Of a stretch of DNA of 64,000 nucleotides, positions 42,858 through 52,131 are shown piece by piece (within the stretch, counting starts at the first letter, position 1; each line of letters opens with the position of its first letter). A program made the translations under genes and the position numbers. The stretch spans positions 124,001-188,000 of the forward strand of contig DASSKE010000005.1 in NCBI GenBank assembly GCA_035690865.1, in the 5' to 3' direction. The DNA is from CAMLQK01 sp035690865 (GTDB taxonomy: Bacteria; Patescibacteriota; Saccharimonadia; Saccharimonadales; UBA4665). Under the pieces are notes generated by a model that did not search any database, was not told the DNA's origin, and was given only the letters and a program-made list of their open reading frames with translations.

Positions 42858-43670
42858 ATGGACGAGTCAACGAACACAACCAAAACAGCATCTCCTTTAA
42901 CCAAAAAGCCCGGTAAGGCGCTTCGTGTTGCACTGGCTGCAATAGCCATCCTTGTAGCCCTTGCCGCCCTTGCTTATGGCTATTTATACGTTTCAACTCC
43001 GGCGGCAATTCGCAAGCCAGGCGTTGAGCATTTTCATTTTAGGACCCAGATTATTGTTGATGGTAAAGCGGTAGACTTCTCGCAGGACAAGTTTCAGCAA
43101 GAAAAGCCAGGCGCCTGTGTAGCTGCCATAACGGCGGCGCCCTTCCATTTTCATGACCACGAAGATCAAATGGCCCATATACATTGGGACGGCATGACGG
43201 GCGGCCAATTCCTCAAGTATTACGGCTGGAACTTTATTGGTGGCTCAGACAGCTCACTCGGTTGGCGTTTTGATAGTTTCCCTGCCGTGCACAATGTACA
43301 ACGACTGGGCGCCCTCCTTCCTACAGCTCAGAGCGACGACCAGTACTACGTATATATTGGTGACGAGAATAGCTACAAACAAAAATCCTGGGATGACTTT
43401 TTACATCAAAACCTCGAGGATTTCTTTGGCACTAAAAGTAAGCTCAAAAGCTCGCAAAGCGCATTCCTTGATAAGATCTTCCCTAAGGCCTATGCGCATG
43501 GCTCCGAGCATACGAGCACAAACGGTAAAAGCGAAGAAGAGCTTACCCGTATCAACAATCTCATAGGCAACGTAGTTATCTTTGCACAAAAAAGCAAGCC
43601 GACTGACGCACAAGTCAAAGCCCGCTTTGACCATCTTGTGCCGCTCAGTGATAGTACCTGCGGGGGCTAG
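42858..43670 (+). CDS. His-rich membrane-anchored protein of unknown function
   Basis: 270 residues. One membrane helix (about 25-48), then an outward domain with clusters HFHF, FHFHDHEDQ and HIHWDG, suggesting metal binding. The family is not recognised. No Shine-Dalgarno; extended -10 TGCTATTAT ends six bases before the ATG, so a leaderless message is predicted. Followed two bases later by the next gene. Confidence 0.6.
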   Translation: MDESTNTTKTASPLTKKPGKALRVALAAIAILVALAALAYGYLYVSTPAAIRKPGVEHFHFRTQIIVDGKAVDFSQDKFQQEKPGACVAAITAAPFHFHDHEDQMAHIHWDGMTGGQFLKYYGWNFIGGSDSSLGWRFDSFPAVHNVQRLGALLPTAQSDDQYYVYIGDENSYKQKSWDDFLHQNLEDFFGTKSKLKSSQSAFLDKIFPKAYAHGSEHTSTNGKSEEELTRINNLIGNVVIFAQKSKPTDAQVKARFDHLVPLSDSTCGG

Positions 43671-43672
43671 AC

Positions 43673-44017
43673 ATGCGCCCTTTTGAATCTGGTTTGGGTC
43701 TCGAGTCTATCGCCGAAGCCGAAGCTACGTGCGCTGCACTTAGATATACTGCCTCCCAGCTCGTTGCCACTTCCTGTGCGGATTTTGCCAGCCACTACCA
43801 ATGGCTCGAAGAAGAAACACAAGATCTCATTAACCAGTTTAGGAGAGGCGGAAAAAACTACGACCTTCTGTACGTATGTTATACCGATGACCTCGATGTC
43901 GGCTTGGTGCTGAGCGCTCTCAATGTATATCTAGGTAGCCCCAAGATTGAGGACCACCATGCGCAAACCATATTAACCATGCAGGACAGCTACATTGCTG
44001 CCATGCTGGAGCCATAA
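43673..44017 (+). CDS. Small soluble protein of unknown function
   Basis: 114 residues, helical, acidic, with two widely spaced Cys in the first 45 residues and YVCYTDDLDVGLVLSALNVYL, read here as DDLDVGLVLSALNVYL. ATG lies two bases after the upstream stop. Position between two membrane-protein genes suggests an accessory role, not further defined. Confidence 0.5.
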   Translation: MRPFESGLGLESIAEAEATCAALRYTASQLVATSCADFASHYQWLEEETQDLINQFRRGGKNYDLLYVCYTDDLDVGLVLSALNVYLGSPKIEDHHAQTILTMQDSYIAAMLEP

Positions 44018-44021
44018 CATC

Positions 44022-44729
44022 GTGGCAGACCGCTTTACCTATTTAGTACTTGACCTTGGCATACTTGCAGCACTTGGCTTGCTCGTATACCGTCGGCGTG
44101 ATCTGTGGCGTATGTGCCTTAAGCTGGGCATCATTGGTGGACTGGCAGGCTTTGCCGGTGAAATATTTTACTTCCGAGACTATTGGCGACCACCATCGAG
44201 CATGGGAATAGCCATACTTTCGCCTGAGGATTTTTTATTCGGAGCTGGTATTATTGCCCTGGCAGCGGTGTTGTATCCCGCTCTAGCCGGATATCAGCTT
44301 TCGCGTGGTACAGCTAAAAGGCGACTCAGACAGCTCTATATCTTGTTTGCTCTTGGTACAGCTACTTTGCTCATTGGTACGCTGCTGTTGGAAATAAACT
44401 CGATTCTGGTTACTTCAGCATACTTTATCTTTGCGCTTGTAGTGATGCTCTGGCAGCGCCGCGACCTCATTCCGGCTGCTACCTTTGCTACTCTGACCGG
44501 AGTAGGCTTTATTACTGCTTGGTATGCATTACTTTTTGACAAACTGTCTCCGCATTTTTGGCAACAGCATTGGCTTTTGTATCATACGCATCTGGGTGGT
44601 ATGATATTGGGCAATATCCCACTTACGGAACTCTTGTGGTATACAAGTTGGATAGCTTTAGCAAGCGTATGCTACCCCTATGCTGAGGGTGGCGTATTTG
44701 TCAGATACAAGAAAGAACATGCGAAATAA
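44022..44729 (+). CDS. Polytopic membrane protein, lycopene-cyclase-domain-like
   Basis: 235 residues from GTG 44022, six or seven membrane helices. FYFRDYWRP and the two repeated motifs SPEDFLFG and IPLTELLWY recall the FYF..YW and P.EE..F motifs of CrtYc/Yd heterodimeric lycopene cyclases; here one Glu of each pair is changed. No carotenoid genes are near, so the reaction may differ. Overlaps the following gene by 11 bases. Confidence 0.55.
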   Translation: MADRFTYLVLDLGILAALGLLVYRRRDLWRMCLKLGIIGGLAGFAGEIFYFRDYWRPPSSMGIAILSPEDFLFGAGIIALAAVLYPALAGYQLSRGTAKRRLRQLYILFALGTATLLIGTLLLEINSILVTSAYFIFALVVMLWQRRDLIPAATFATLTGVGFITAWYALLFDKLSPHFWQQHWLLYHTHLGGMILGNIPLTELLWYTSWIALASVCYPYAEGGVFVRYKKEHAK

Positions 44730-45294
44730 CACCTTCTATATAATGCGACACGGCCACAGCCGTCCAAACCAAAAAGAACTTATCATCAGTGACCCTACCC
44801 TCGGGGTGCTTCCCGAGAATGGCCTCACCGAACTTGGCCAGACTCAGGCTGCCGAAGCGGCAAACGAAGCACCGCTTGACGCTGACTGCCTCATTTACAG
44901 CTCTGACTTTTCGCGGGCACACGAGACCGCCGAGATTGTACGTAAAACTATCGGTGCAGATGCCGTGCACCTGACCGCCGCATTACGCGAGCGTTATTTT
45001 GGCGATCTGGATAAACAGCATAAAAGCGTCTACGACACTGTTTGGCAAAATGATCAGATTGACCCTACGCACACCTATAAGAATGTTGAGGCAGTCACTG
45101 CAGTCGCAGAGCGCATGCAGACTACTGTTAGCGCGCTTGATACACAGCACGTGGGCCGGACTATCCTTCTTGTGTCACATGGCGACCCGCTTTCCATTCT
45201 GCAGGCAGCCTTATGGGGCGAAACTATCGGTTCGCATAGTTTTTACCATTTGCGCAACGCTCAAATTGTCAGCCTACCGTTTACTCAGCAATAG
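44719..45294 (+). CDS. Histidine phosphatase family protein
   Basis: 191 residues. Intact catalytic motif MRHGHS at 9-14, second Arg in SDFSRAHETAE, Glu in RERYFG, and second His in VSHGDP. Unlike the element-borne homologue at 13278, the RHG is standard. Phosphomonoesterase, substrate unknown. Start ATG 44719 within the previous gene. Convergent overlap of 14 bases with the reductase. Confidence 0.85.
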   Translation: MRNNTFYIMRHGHSRPNQKELIISDPTLGVLPENGLTELGQTQAAEAANEAPLDADCLIYSSDFSRAHETAEIVRKTIGADAVHLTAALRERYFGDLDKQHKSVYDTVWQNDQIDPTHTYKNVEAVTAVAERMQTTVSALDTQHVGRTILLVSHGDPLSILQAALWGETIGSHSFYHLRNAQIVSLPFTQQ

Positions 45295-46222
45295 TAAGTA
45301 CAACCTTGCCCTTGGCACCTCCGCTCTCTTGGTATTGAAATGCCTCAACAATAGCCTCAAGCGAGAAAGTCTTGTCTACCTTGGGCGTGACTGCACCTGC
45401 CTCAACAAGTTCGCGCAGCACAGTAAGACGCTCTGTGGTCACTTTAGTTGATTGGGTACGTGCCGTTATGTGAGCGGATTCCGCAGCTACTTCATATCCC
45501 TGAGCCACCATACTAACGGCGTTGGCCTGCGGTTTAAGCACCGCGAAGAGCCGTGCAAAATCCTCACCACCCACAAGATCATAGAGGGCATCAAAGTCGT
45601 GAGCCGTCTGAAGCGGATCAGACGTATTTGTATCAATAATTTCGTCAGCTCCCAGTGATCGGACAAAATCCGCCGCTTCACTGCCGCGCACAGTAGCCGC
45701 AACGTAGGCGCCAACATGCTTAGCAATTTGTACAGCTACTGAGCCAATGCCCCCAGACGCGCCATGGATAAAAATCTTTTGGCCGGGAGCAAGCTGCAAA
45801 TGCTCTGTAATGGCTTGCACTGCGCTTACGCCAACAAGCGGCAAGGCGGCGGCTTGCACAAAGTCGCAGTTAGTCGGCATAGCAGCCACCTGTCCGGCTT
45901 TAGTGGCTGCATATTCAGCAAATGCCCCACTGTTACCGGCCACAACAATCGCTTGGCCGTATACTTTATCGCCTTCTGCAATATGAGCAACGCCCGGTCC
46001 CACAGCCACCACAACACCCGCAATGTCACCGCCCATTGTAATTGGCAACTCAAGTGGGATCATCTCTTTCATCATGCCGCTACGAATTTTTATGTCAAAT
46101 GGATTAATACTTGCCGCATGCACTTCGACGAGTACCTGCCCCTCCCCCGGCTGAGGCTTGGCTATATCTACCACCTCCATAACTTCTGGTCCACCATAGT
46201 CTTTCATCTGTGCTGCCCGCAT
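45281..46222 (-). CDS. Zinc-independent quinone oxidoreductase-like (MDR family) reductase
   Basis: About 313 residues. GroES-like N-terminal domain (DIKIRSGMMKE, GGDIAGVV), then Rossmann domain with HGASGGIGSVAVQIAKH. No structural zinc Cys cluster, as in NADPH:quinone reductases. ATG 46222 is chosen because AAGGGG is six bases upstream; an ATG at 46228 is too close to it. Reduces quinones or enones with NADPH. Confidence 0.88.
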   Translation of the reverse strand: MRAAQMKDYGGPEVMEVVDIAKPQPGEGQVLVEVHAASINPFDIKIRSGMMKEMIPLELPITMGGDIAGVVVAVGPGVAHIAEGDKVYGQAIVVAGNSGAFAEYAATKAGQVAAMPTNCDFVQAAALPLVGVSAVQAITEHLQLAPGQKIFIHGASGGIGSVAVQIAKHVGAYVAATVRGSEAADFVRSLGADEIIDTNTSDPLQTAHDFDALYDLVGGEDFARLFAVLKPQANAVSMVAQGYEVAAESAHITARTQSTKVTTERLTVLRELVEAGAVTPKVDKTFSLEAIVEAFQYQESGGAKGKVVLTIAE

Positions 46223-46303
46223 ATTCATCCCCTTTTTGCTTTACTTAGTATAGCATAAATATAAGCTACCTTTACTAGTACCATTAAATCACAAAGTGGC
46301 CGC

Positions 46304-46332
46304 TTGACAGTACTCTATATAATAGATACATT
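46304..46332 (+). promoter_or_regulatory. Promoter of the Ser/Thr kinase gene
   Basis: TTGACA (46304-46309) with TACATT 17 bases on; a perfect TATAAT (46318-46323) also lies in between. Confidence 0.55.
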
Positions 46333-46367
46333 AACGGTTCAATCTTACAGAAAGCGACAGAAACATC

Positions 46368-48755
46368 TTGAATAGCAAACGTGTATTTGAGCATTTTAAC
46401 GCAGCCCACCCCGGCGGATATTACCTGCTCGACAATGGACGGTTAGGCGGTGGCGGTCAAGCCGAGGTTTTTGCCGGCCACAAAAAAGGAGCCGACGACC
46501 CGTTGGCCATCAAGATTCTTTCCCCCGGCCAAGGAAATGACATTGATGTTACGCTCTTTAAGTCTGAGGCAAACATTATGCACGAACTGAGTGCCCACCC
46601 TAATATCGCGGCGGTGCATTTTAGCGGTGAGTTTGAAGCGCGCACCAAGCAGGAAAGAGCGGGCAACATACCTGGCACTCGTTATCTCTTTACGGTCATG
46701 GATCGTGCCCATGGTACACTAGCTGACGAAATTCAAGCCGGCAAGCAAACTCAGCTGGGACGTATCCCAACGCTTGTAGCCACACAATACGTTCTGGATG
46801 TCATTGCCGGAGTTGGCCATGCCCACGGTGAACGGCAAGGCGGTCAGCGCGAAAGTGATGGCGTATTGCACCGCGACATTAAGCCAGCTAATGCCCTGCT
46901 TTTTGCACCCGCTAGTGCGGGGCGACCGCCCCATGTGCAGCTAGCCGATTTTGGCATATCACGGCGAGGCTACACTAGCGCCTCGGCCATAACACAAACG
47001 CACCTCGGTGCTGGCACTTGGCTTTACGCTGACCCTCGTCAATTCTATCCAGGCGGCGCTATCTACGCCCACGATCAGTACATGGCTGCCACCACGGCAT
47101 GGCACGTCATTACCGGTAATCCTCTCTTTGAAGAATATTCAGGTGACCCTGTTAATTTGCAGGCCGCGCACTTACAGATTGCGCCTCAAATACGTCCACT
47201 TATGACAGCACAAGGAAGGGTAGACCAGATTGCCGAGGCAGCACAACACGCCCTCCTGCCCGCTCTTAACAAGAACCCCGAGCAGCGTTATGCAACCATG
47301 GCTGAATTTGGCGACGCCCTTTTGGAGGCAAGCACCAAAGCAGCCGAGATTCAGGGCAAGAACCGCACCATCCATCCTGTCGGTTCATTCTTGGGTTGGC
47401 AAGTACCCCTCAGTAGCGAACAAACATATCTGCAGGAAGCGAGTAAACGGTACGGCCTGGAAAACGGTAAGCCCCACTCGCGGCGCAAAATACTAGCCTT
47501 GGTTGGTTTGTCCCTTGGCGCAGTCACTGGGGTTGGTTATTTGCTTTCTGATAAAGGAGGCGATAGGCAACCAAATGGCAAACCGAGTGGCGAATCCAAA
47601 TCACCGCAAGAGCGTTTAGATGATGCTTTTAATAGCGACCCTCCTAAGCTTCCCGAGCTAAGCAGCGCCGAAAAAGCTGCCGTAAAAGAAAGTATTAAAG
47701 CAGTTAATGGCGTTATTGTTAAGTGGCTTAAAAAACAGGCAACAATGGCCGGGAGCAACCATTACAGCTTAGAACGACTCATCACGGCAATGGCAAATCA
47801 TGATGCTCAGGCAGCCTATGATTTGTGGAATTGGCTCGATGCGCTAACCACTTCGGCGAGTGACATCGGCGGAAAAGCCGACACTAAAGCCTGGGCCGCA
47901 GCTTCCTTGGTTAAGACAAACACCGAGCAAATGGACCAAGTACTCCGTAGCAAGGCATGGGCAGACGGCGGTCTGCTAACCGACGGCAGCTACACCGATG
48001 CCGACACAGTTAATGCTTGCAACCGAGGCGTGTTAGGGTGCGCACTTGCGCGCTTTAAACCCGGCAGTGTAAGCAAAGTTGTCGACACCTACAGCGGCGA
48101 AGACACCATCGCCGCTGAGTACGATGATGCCCTCAGGTTAGCACTATCACCAAAACAATCAGCGGCTGCCCGCAAACTCGAACTTTTAGGCTTCGAGCAA
48201 TCTGCGGCCGTTGCCCTTGATTTGGCCTATGAAAATCCCGACCTACTTACTAATAGTATGACCGCTCAAGAAAGCGACTGGAAGCTAGACGTTACCCTGT
48301 ATAGCCGCGCGCTTAAGGCTCTGGCAGATACTCGACCAGACTATGTGCAAAGCGTGCTGCTGCGCGGCGACCTCGACAGCAAAGTAGTGCCTTTTAACGA
48401 AGGTGTGACGCTTGAAGTTGCCCTGCAACGCGCCTTTAAGAATCCCGAAATCACTCAAAATGTCCTAAAGCAACGGCGAAGTGATGCTCCCAAAGGCGGT
48501 CAAAGCATGTTGGCAATGGCCTTGGCCGGATACAAGCCGGAAATTGCGCGCGCTATACTTACCGAACAGCCTACCGATAAACTACTCGCGCTGTCACTCG
48601 ACCCAACCAACAGCACTTTGCGCAATGCTGTGGTAAGTCAGCTCGATGCCACGCTTTCCAAAGAGTATAAAGACATGGCAGGCGAACAATCAACCCTCGG
48701 ACATGCCAGCCACCTTGCTATTGCTTTTATGCTCGGCCAACAACGACGGTTATAA
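46368..48755 (+). CDS. Membrane Ser/Thr protein kinase with large extracellular domain
   Basis: 795 residues, TTG start. Kinase domain: GGGGQAEVF loop, K49 in AIKIL, HRDIKPAN (D170), DFG at 194-196. A membrane helix near residues 366-386 is followed by about 400 extracellular residues, helical with repeating units but without PASTA repeats. It would sense an outside signal and phosphorylate cytoplasmic targets, PknB-like in topology. An Arg/Lys-rich run before the helix fits the positive-inside rule. Confidence 0.87.
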   Translation: MNSKRVFEHFNAAHPGGYYLLDNGRLGGGGQAEVFAGHKKGADDPLAIKILSPGQGNDIDVTLFKSEANIMHELSAHPNIAAVHFSGEFEARTKQERAGNIPGTRYLFTVMDRAHGTLADEIQAGKQTQLGRIPTLVATQYVLDVIAGVGHAHGERQGGQRESDGVLHRDIKPANALLFAPASAGRPPHVQLADFGISRRGYTSASAITQTHLGAGTWLYADPRQFYPGGAIYAHDQYMAATTAWHVITGNPLFEEYSGDPVNLQAAHLQIAPQIRPLMTAQGRVDQIAEAAQHALLPALNKNPEQRYATMAEFGDALLEASTKAAEIQGKNRTIHPVGSFLGWQVPLSSEQTYLQEASKRYGLENGKPHSRRKILALVGLSLGAVTGVGYLLSDKGGDRQPNGKPSGESKSPQERLDDAFNSDPPKLPELSSAEKAAVKESIKAVNGVIVKWLKKQATMAGSNHYSLERLITAMANHDAQAAYDLWNWLDALTTSASDIGGKADTKAWAAASLVKTNTEQMDQVLRSKAWADGGLLTDGSYTDADTVNACNRGVLGCALARFKPGSVSKVVDTYSGEDTIAAEYDDALRLALSPKQSAAARKLELLGFEQSAAVALDLAYENPDLLTNSMTAQESDWKLDVTLYSRALKALADTRPDYVQSVLLRGDLDSKVVPFNEGVTLEVALQRAFKNPEITQNVLKQRRSDAPKGGQSMLAMALAGYKPEIARAILTEQPTDKLLALSLDPTNSTLRNAVVSQLDATLSKEYKDMAGEQSTLGHASHLAIAFMLGQQRRL

Positions 48756-48825
48756 AGATACGTTAGTGACTACGGTCGCCTTTCTTGTAGTTGTTGTTCG
48801 GCCATAATCTAGTACAGTAAAAGTT

Positions 48826-49479
48826 ATGAAACTTATTCTATCATCAGCCGGCTTTACTACGGAAGAGATCGTTAAAACGTGCGAACGGCTTGCGGGCATA
48901 CCACGCCAACGCCTTAATGTTGCAATCATTAACGAAGCATATGCCGTTGAGCATGACAATAATTTGCGATGGGTACTCGATGACCTTAACCGTGTGCGTG
49001 ACACTTTTGGCGGCAACTTGGAGCTTGTAAATATTCTTGCTTTGGATAAACAAACCGTCATGCAGCGCCTAAACCTGGCAGACATGATCTTCGTGACTGG
49101 TGGTAATACTGATTATTTAATGGACGTCCTTTCTAGGCAGGGCATTTTCGACATACTTCCCGAACTTTTAAAGACAAAGCTGTACGTTGGCAGTAGTGCC
49201 GGAGCTATGGTTATGGGCAAGCGCCTGAGCAGCGAAGGCTACCGCACCATATATGGCGAGGACAGCTCCTACCCCGTAAAAGACTATGCCGGATATATTG
49301 ATGTCAGTATTCTGCCACATTTAGATTCCCCGCACTTTCACAATCGCCGGGCCAAGATAGATGAGCTAGCACAAAATTACCATGGTACTTTATACGGCCT
49401 ACGTGATGACAGCGCAATTGTTGTCGAAGATGACATATTAACCACTATTGGCAGTGAACCATATATAGTTAGAGCATGA
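48826..49479 (+). CDS. Peptidase E (S51) family protein
   Basis: 217 residues. GGNTDYLM and the nucleophile elbow GSSAGAMV, with SVxPHLDSPHF containing the His, match the S51 alpha-aspartyl dipeptidase family. Cytoplasmic. A TACAGT box lies seven bases before the ATG and no Shine-Dalgarno is present, so a leaderless message is likely. Overlaps the next gene by four bases. Confidence 0.85.
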   Translation: MKLILSSAGFTTEEIVKTCERLAGIPRQRLNVAIINEAYAVEHDNNLRWVLDDLNRVRDTFGGNLELVNILALDKQTVMQRLNLADMIFVTGGNTDYLMDVLSRQGIFDILPELLKTKLYVGSSAGAMVMGKRLSSEGYRTIYGEDSSYPVKDYAGYIDVSILPHLDSPHFHNRRAKIDELAQNYHGTLYGLRDDSAIVVEDDILTTIGSEPYIVRA

Positions 49480-50552
49480 ATAGCTCAGATATAGCCCACC
49501 TCCGTCTTATTAGCCAAGGTATCGCTCACCCCACGGCATCATCTCCAGGAGAGGTTGTGTCACACCTGGGAGCACTACAAGCTCAAGATTATCCTGGAGC
49601 ATTATGGACACTGGGGTTGCGCATCCCAGGGAGCACGCAATCCACTATCGAACAGGCCATCGATGCGCGCCGCATTGTCCGTACGTGGGCAATGCGCGGC
49701 ACTCTCCACTTTGTGCCGCCCGATGATGTGCGTTGGATGCTCGATCTATTTGCACCTCGACTTATTTCCGGTGCCGCGGCACGTCGACGCGCTCTAGAGA
49801 TCGACGACGAAGTTATCGAGCAAGCACGCTCAGTCATTGTTCCTGAGTTACAACAACATTCAGTCCGTACACGTAGTGAGCTTTGCGCTCTTCTGGAACG
49901 TAGCGGCATTGCTACTGCTGGCCAGCGTGGTATTCATATACTGCGTCATTTATCTTTGCAGAAAGTACTTTGTTTTGGACCACACCAACAAAAACAACCT
50001 ACTTTTGTCTTACTAGACGAGTGGGTACCACACCACTCCTCATTAACAGAGCAAGAAGCTCTGCACCTTCTTGCGCTACGCTACTTTACCAGCCACGGGC
50101 CAGCAACCCTCCAAGACTTTGCGAGCTGGAGTGGGTTAGCCCTCGGCCGCGCAAAGATAGGCCTTAGCAGTGCTCTGCAAGAATTGCAAGAAATAAGCTG
50201 CAGCGGAGAAGCCTACTACCTCAGCAAACAGACCAAACAATACACGAACAACGCCCAGGGCTTTCTATTGCCAGGGTTTGACGAGTTCATGCTCGGCTAC
50301 CGCAACCGAAGCGCGGCGCTGCCCAACGCCTACGCTAATCGCATCTGCCCGGGCGGCAATGGGATGTTCCTGCCCACTATCGTCTTTGACGGCCAGGTTA
50401 TTGGCACCTGGAAAAAGCGAACCCGAACACATGACGTTGTGATTGCGCCCGAACTATTTATGACCATCCCCGTAGGGCAACGTCAAGCGTTTTCGGACGC
50501 AACCACACAGTACGGAAAGTTCCTTCAAAAATCAATCGAAATTGCCTGGTAA
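49476..50552 (+). CDS. AlkZ-like winged-helix DNA glycosylase (HTH_42 family)
   Basis: 358 residues. The N-terminal helix carries LQAQDYPG with Q35-A-Q37, matching the QxQ catalytic motif of AlkZ/YcaQ-type glycosylases that unhook interstrand crosslinks and remove bulky alkyl bases. Tandem winged-helix regions and the C-terminal LLPGFDEFMLGYRNR segment are usual for the family. It sits about 800 bases before Ku and LigD, a small DNA-repair neighbourhood. Confidence 0.8.
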   Translation: MNSSDIAHLRLISQGIAHPTASSPGEVVSHLGALQAQDYPGALWTLGLRIPGSTQSTIEQAIDARRIVRTWAMRGTLHFVPPDDVRWMLDLFAPRLISGAAARRRALEIDDEVIEQARSVIVPELQQHSVRTRSELCALLERSGIATAGQRGIHILRHLSLQKVLCFGPHQQKQPTFVLLDEWVPHHSSLTEQEALHLLALRYFTSHGPATLQDFASWSGLALGRAKIGLSSALQELQEISCSGEAYYLSKQTKQYTNNAQGFLLPGFDEFMLGYRNRSAALPNAYANRICPGGNGMFLPTIVFDGQVIGTWKKRTRTHDVVIAPELFMTIPVGQRQAFSDATTQYGKFLQKSIEIAW

Positions 50553-50630
50553 CTCCCTCTTTACACAACAAAATACGAACATGATATATATGTTGGTCTT
50601 TTGCAGGAGCATCCGGTATAGTAGTGAATC

Positions 50631-51299
50631 ATGAAAAGCACTATTGTTCGTATTTTGCACAATCTGTGGCAGGCAACTCTTCGTCGTAAATGGAGCGTGC
50701 TAGGCTTTGTGGCTGCCCTAACGCTACTCCCCGTTATAGCTATAGTCGTATCTTCAGCAATCATTGGGCGCAATAAAATATACATCCTGCCGCAGGATAC
50801 ACATACCACTGCACGAGTGGGTCTTGTGCTCGGCGCTGGCATCACCCCCGATGGAACACCCTATAAAGAGTTACGCAGCCGGCTCGACACGGCTGCAGCC
50901 GCCCTGCAATCAGGTACTGTACAAAAGCTACTGCTCTCGGGAGATAACCGATTCAAGAATTACAACGAGCCAGAAGCTATGAAAGAATATTTAGTAACAC
51001 AAAAACATATCTCGGCCAGCCAATTGCAACTTGACTATGCAGGCCGGAGCACCTATGAGTCGTGCCAGCGTGCAAAACAGATATTTGGATTGGACAGGAC
51101 TATTATTTTTAGCGCACAGTCACATCTACCCAGAGCTATCTTTTTATGTCGGCACTTTGGCGTAACCGCCTATGGCATAGCCAGCCACATAGAGGCTAAT
51201 AACCATGTTCGCCGTGAGGCACTTGCTGGCGTCAAGGCTTTTATAAACGCATACATTAAAGGAGAGCCGACGGTGCTCGGCCCGCCCATACCCACATAA
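50631..51299 (+). CDS. SanA/YdcF-like DUF218 membrane protein
   Basis: 222 residues. One N-terminal membrane helix (about 24-44), then a DUF218 domain: VLGAGITPDGTP, LLSGDNR, STYESC and a late HLPRA. SanA-type proteins affect envelope integrity and vancomycin exclusion. An extended-type TATAGT box is eight bases before the ATG without a Shine-Dalgarno. Confidence 0.82.
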   Translation: MKSTIVRILHNLWQATLRRKWSVLGFVAALTLLPVIAIVVSSAIIGRNKIYILPQDTHTTARVGLVLGAGITPDGTPYKELRSRLDTAAAALQSGTVQKLLLSGDNRFKNYNEPEAMKEYLVTQKHISASQLQLDYAGRSTYESCQRAKQIFGLDRTIIFSAQSHLPRAIFLCRHFGVTAYGIASHIEANNHVRREALAGVKAFINAYIKGEPTVLGPPIPT

Positions 51300-51351
51300 A
51301 TTGCTAAGTAAATATTAGTAGTTTTGGGGTAGTATTTGGTACTATACCTGT

Positions 51352-52122
51352 ATGCGTCCACTATGGAATGGTTCTATTAGTTTCGGACTTGTGAACATCC
51401 CCGTTCGATTATTTAGCGGGGCCACGACTCGTGAGGGGCTTGACCTCGATATGTTACATAAAGAAGATAAAGGGCCTATCCGATATGCCCGCATTTGTCG
51501 CAAAGATGGCGATGAAGTGCCATGGGATGACATTGTTAAAGGCTACGAGTATCGCGACGGCGATTATGTAGTACTGACGCAAAAAGATTTTGAAAAGGCC
51601 AACCCGGAGCGCACGCAAACAATTGATATTCAATCTTTTGTAGACACTTCCGAAATTGACATCCGGTATTTTGAAAAGCCTTACTATCTGGAGCCAGTAA
51701 AGGGTGGCGAAAAAGCCTACGCCTTGCTCCGCGATGCGCTCGCTGCAACCGACAAGCTGGCACTGACTACTTATGTATTGCATGAACGGGAACACCTTGG
51801 AGTAGTGCAGACCATTGGTAAAGCACTCGTGCTTGTGCAAATGCGTTTTCCTGCCGATTTACGCGAGGCGACACAGCTTAAATTCCCCGAAGGTGCAGCC
51901 AGCAAAAAAGAACTTGATGTGGCCAAGGCGTTTATCACTCAAGAGACCCGACATTTTGTTCCCGAAGATTACCACGACACATATACTGAAGAGCTTGAAT
52001 CAATTATTAAAGCCAAGGTTAAGGGCGCAAAGCCGTCGCCCGCCAAGCATCAGGCCCACAAGGCCACTGAGGCGAGTGACCTAATGGCCAGCCTCAAAGC
52101 CAGCTTAAAGGCTAAGGGATAA
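51352..52122 (+). CDS. ku: Ku protein of bacterial non-homologous end joining
   Basis: 256 residues. Opens with RPLWNGSISFGLVNIPVRL, the diagnostic Ku start, then DGDYVVLTQKDFE, IDIRYFEKPYYL and a REHLGV segment of the ring core; a short Lys-rich C-terminal tail. It would form a homodimer ring on DNA ends and recruit LigD, the next gene, 9 bases away. TGGTACTAT -10 ends six bases before the ATG: predicted leaderless. Confidence 0.95.
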   Translation: MRPLWNGSISFGLVNIPVRLFSGATTREGLDLDMLHKEDKGPIRYARICRKDGDEVPWDDIVKGYEYRDGDYVVLTQKDFEKANPERTQTIDIQSFVDTSEIDIRYFEKPYYLEPVKGGEKAYALLRDALAATDKLALTTYVLHEREHLGVVQTIGKALVLVQMRFPADLREATQLKFPEGAASKKELDVAKAFITQETRHFVPEDYHDTYTEELESIIKAKVKGAKPSPAKHQAHKATEASDLMASLKASLKAKG

Positions 52123-52131
52123 CGCTGGTCC

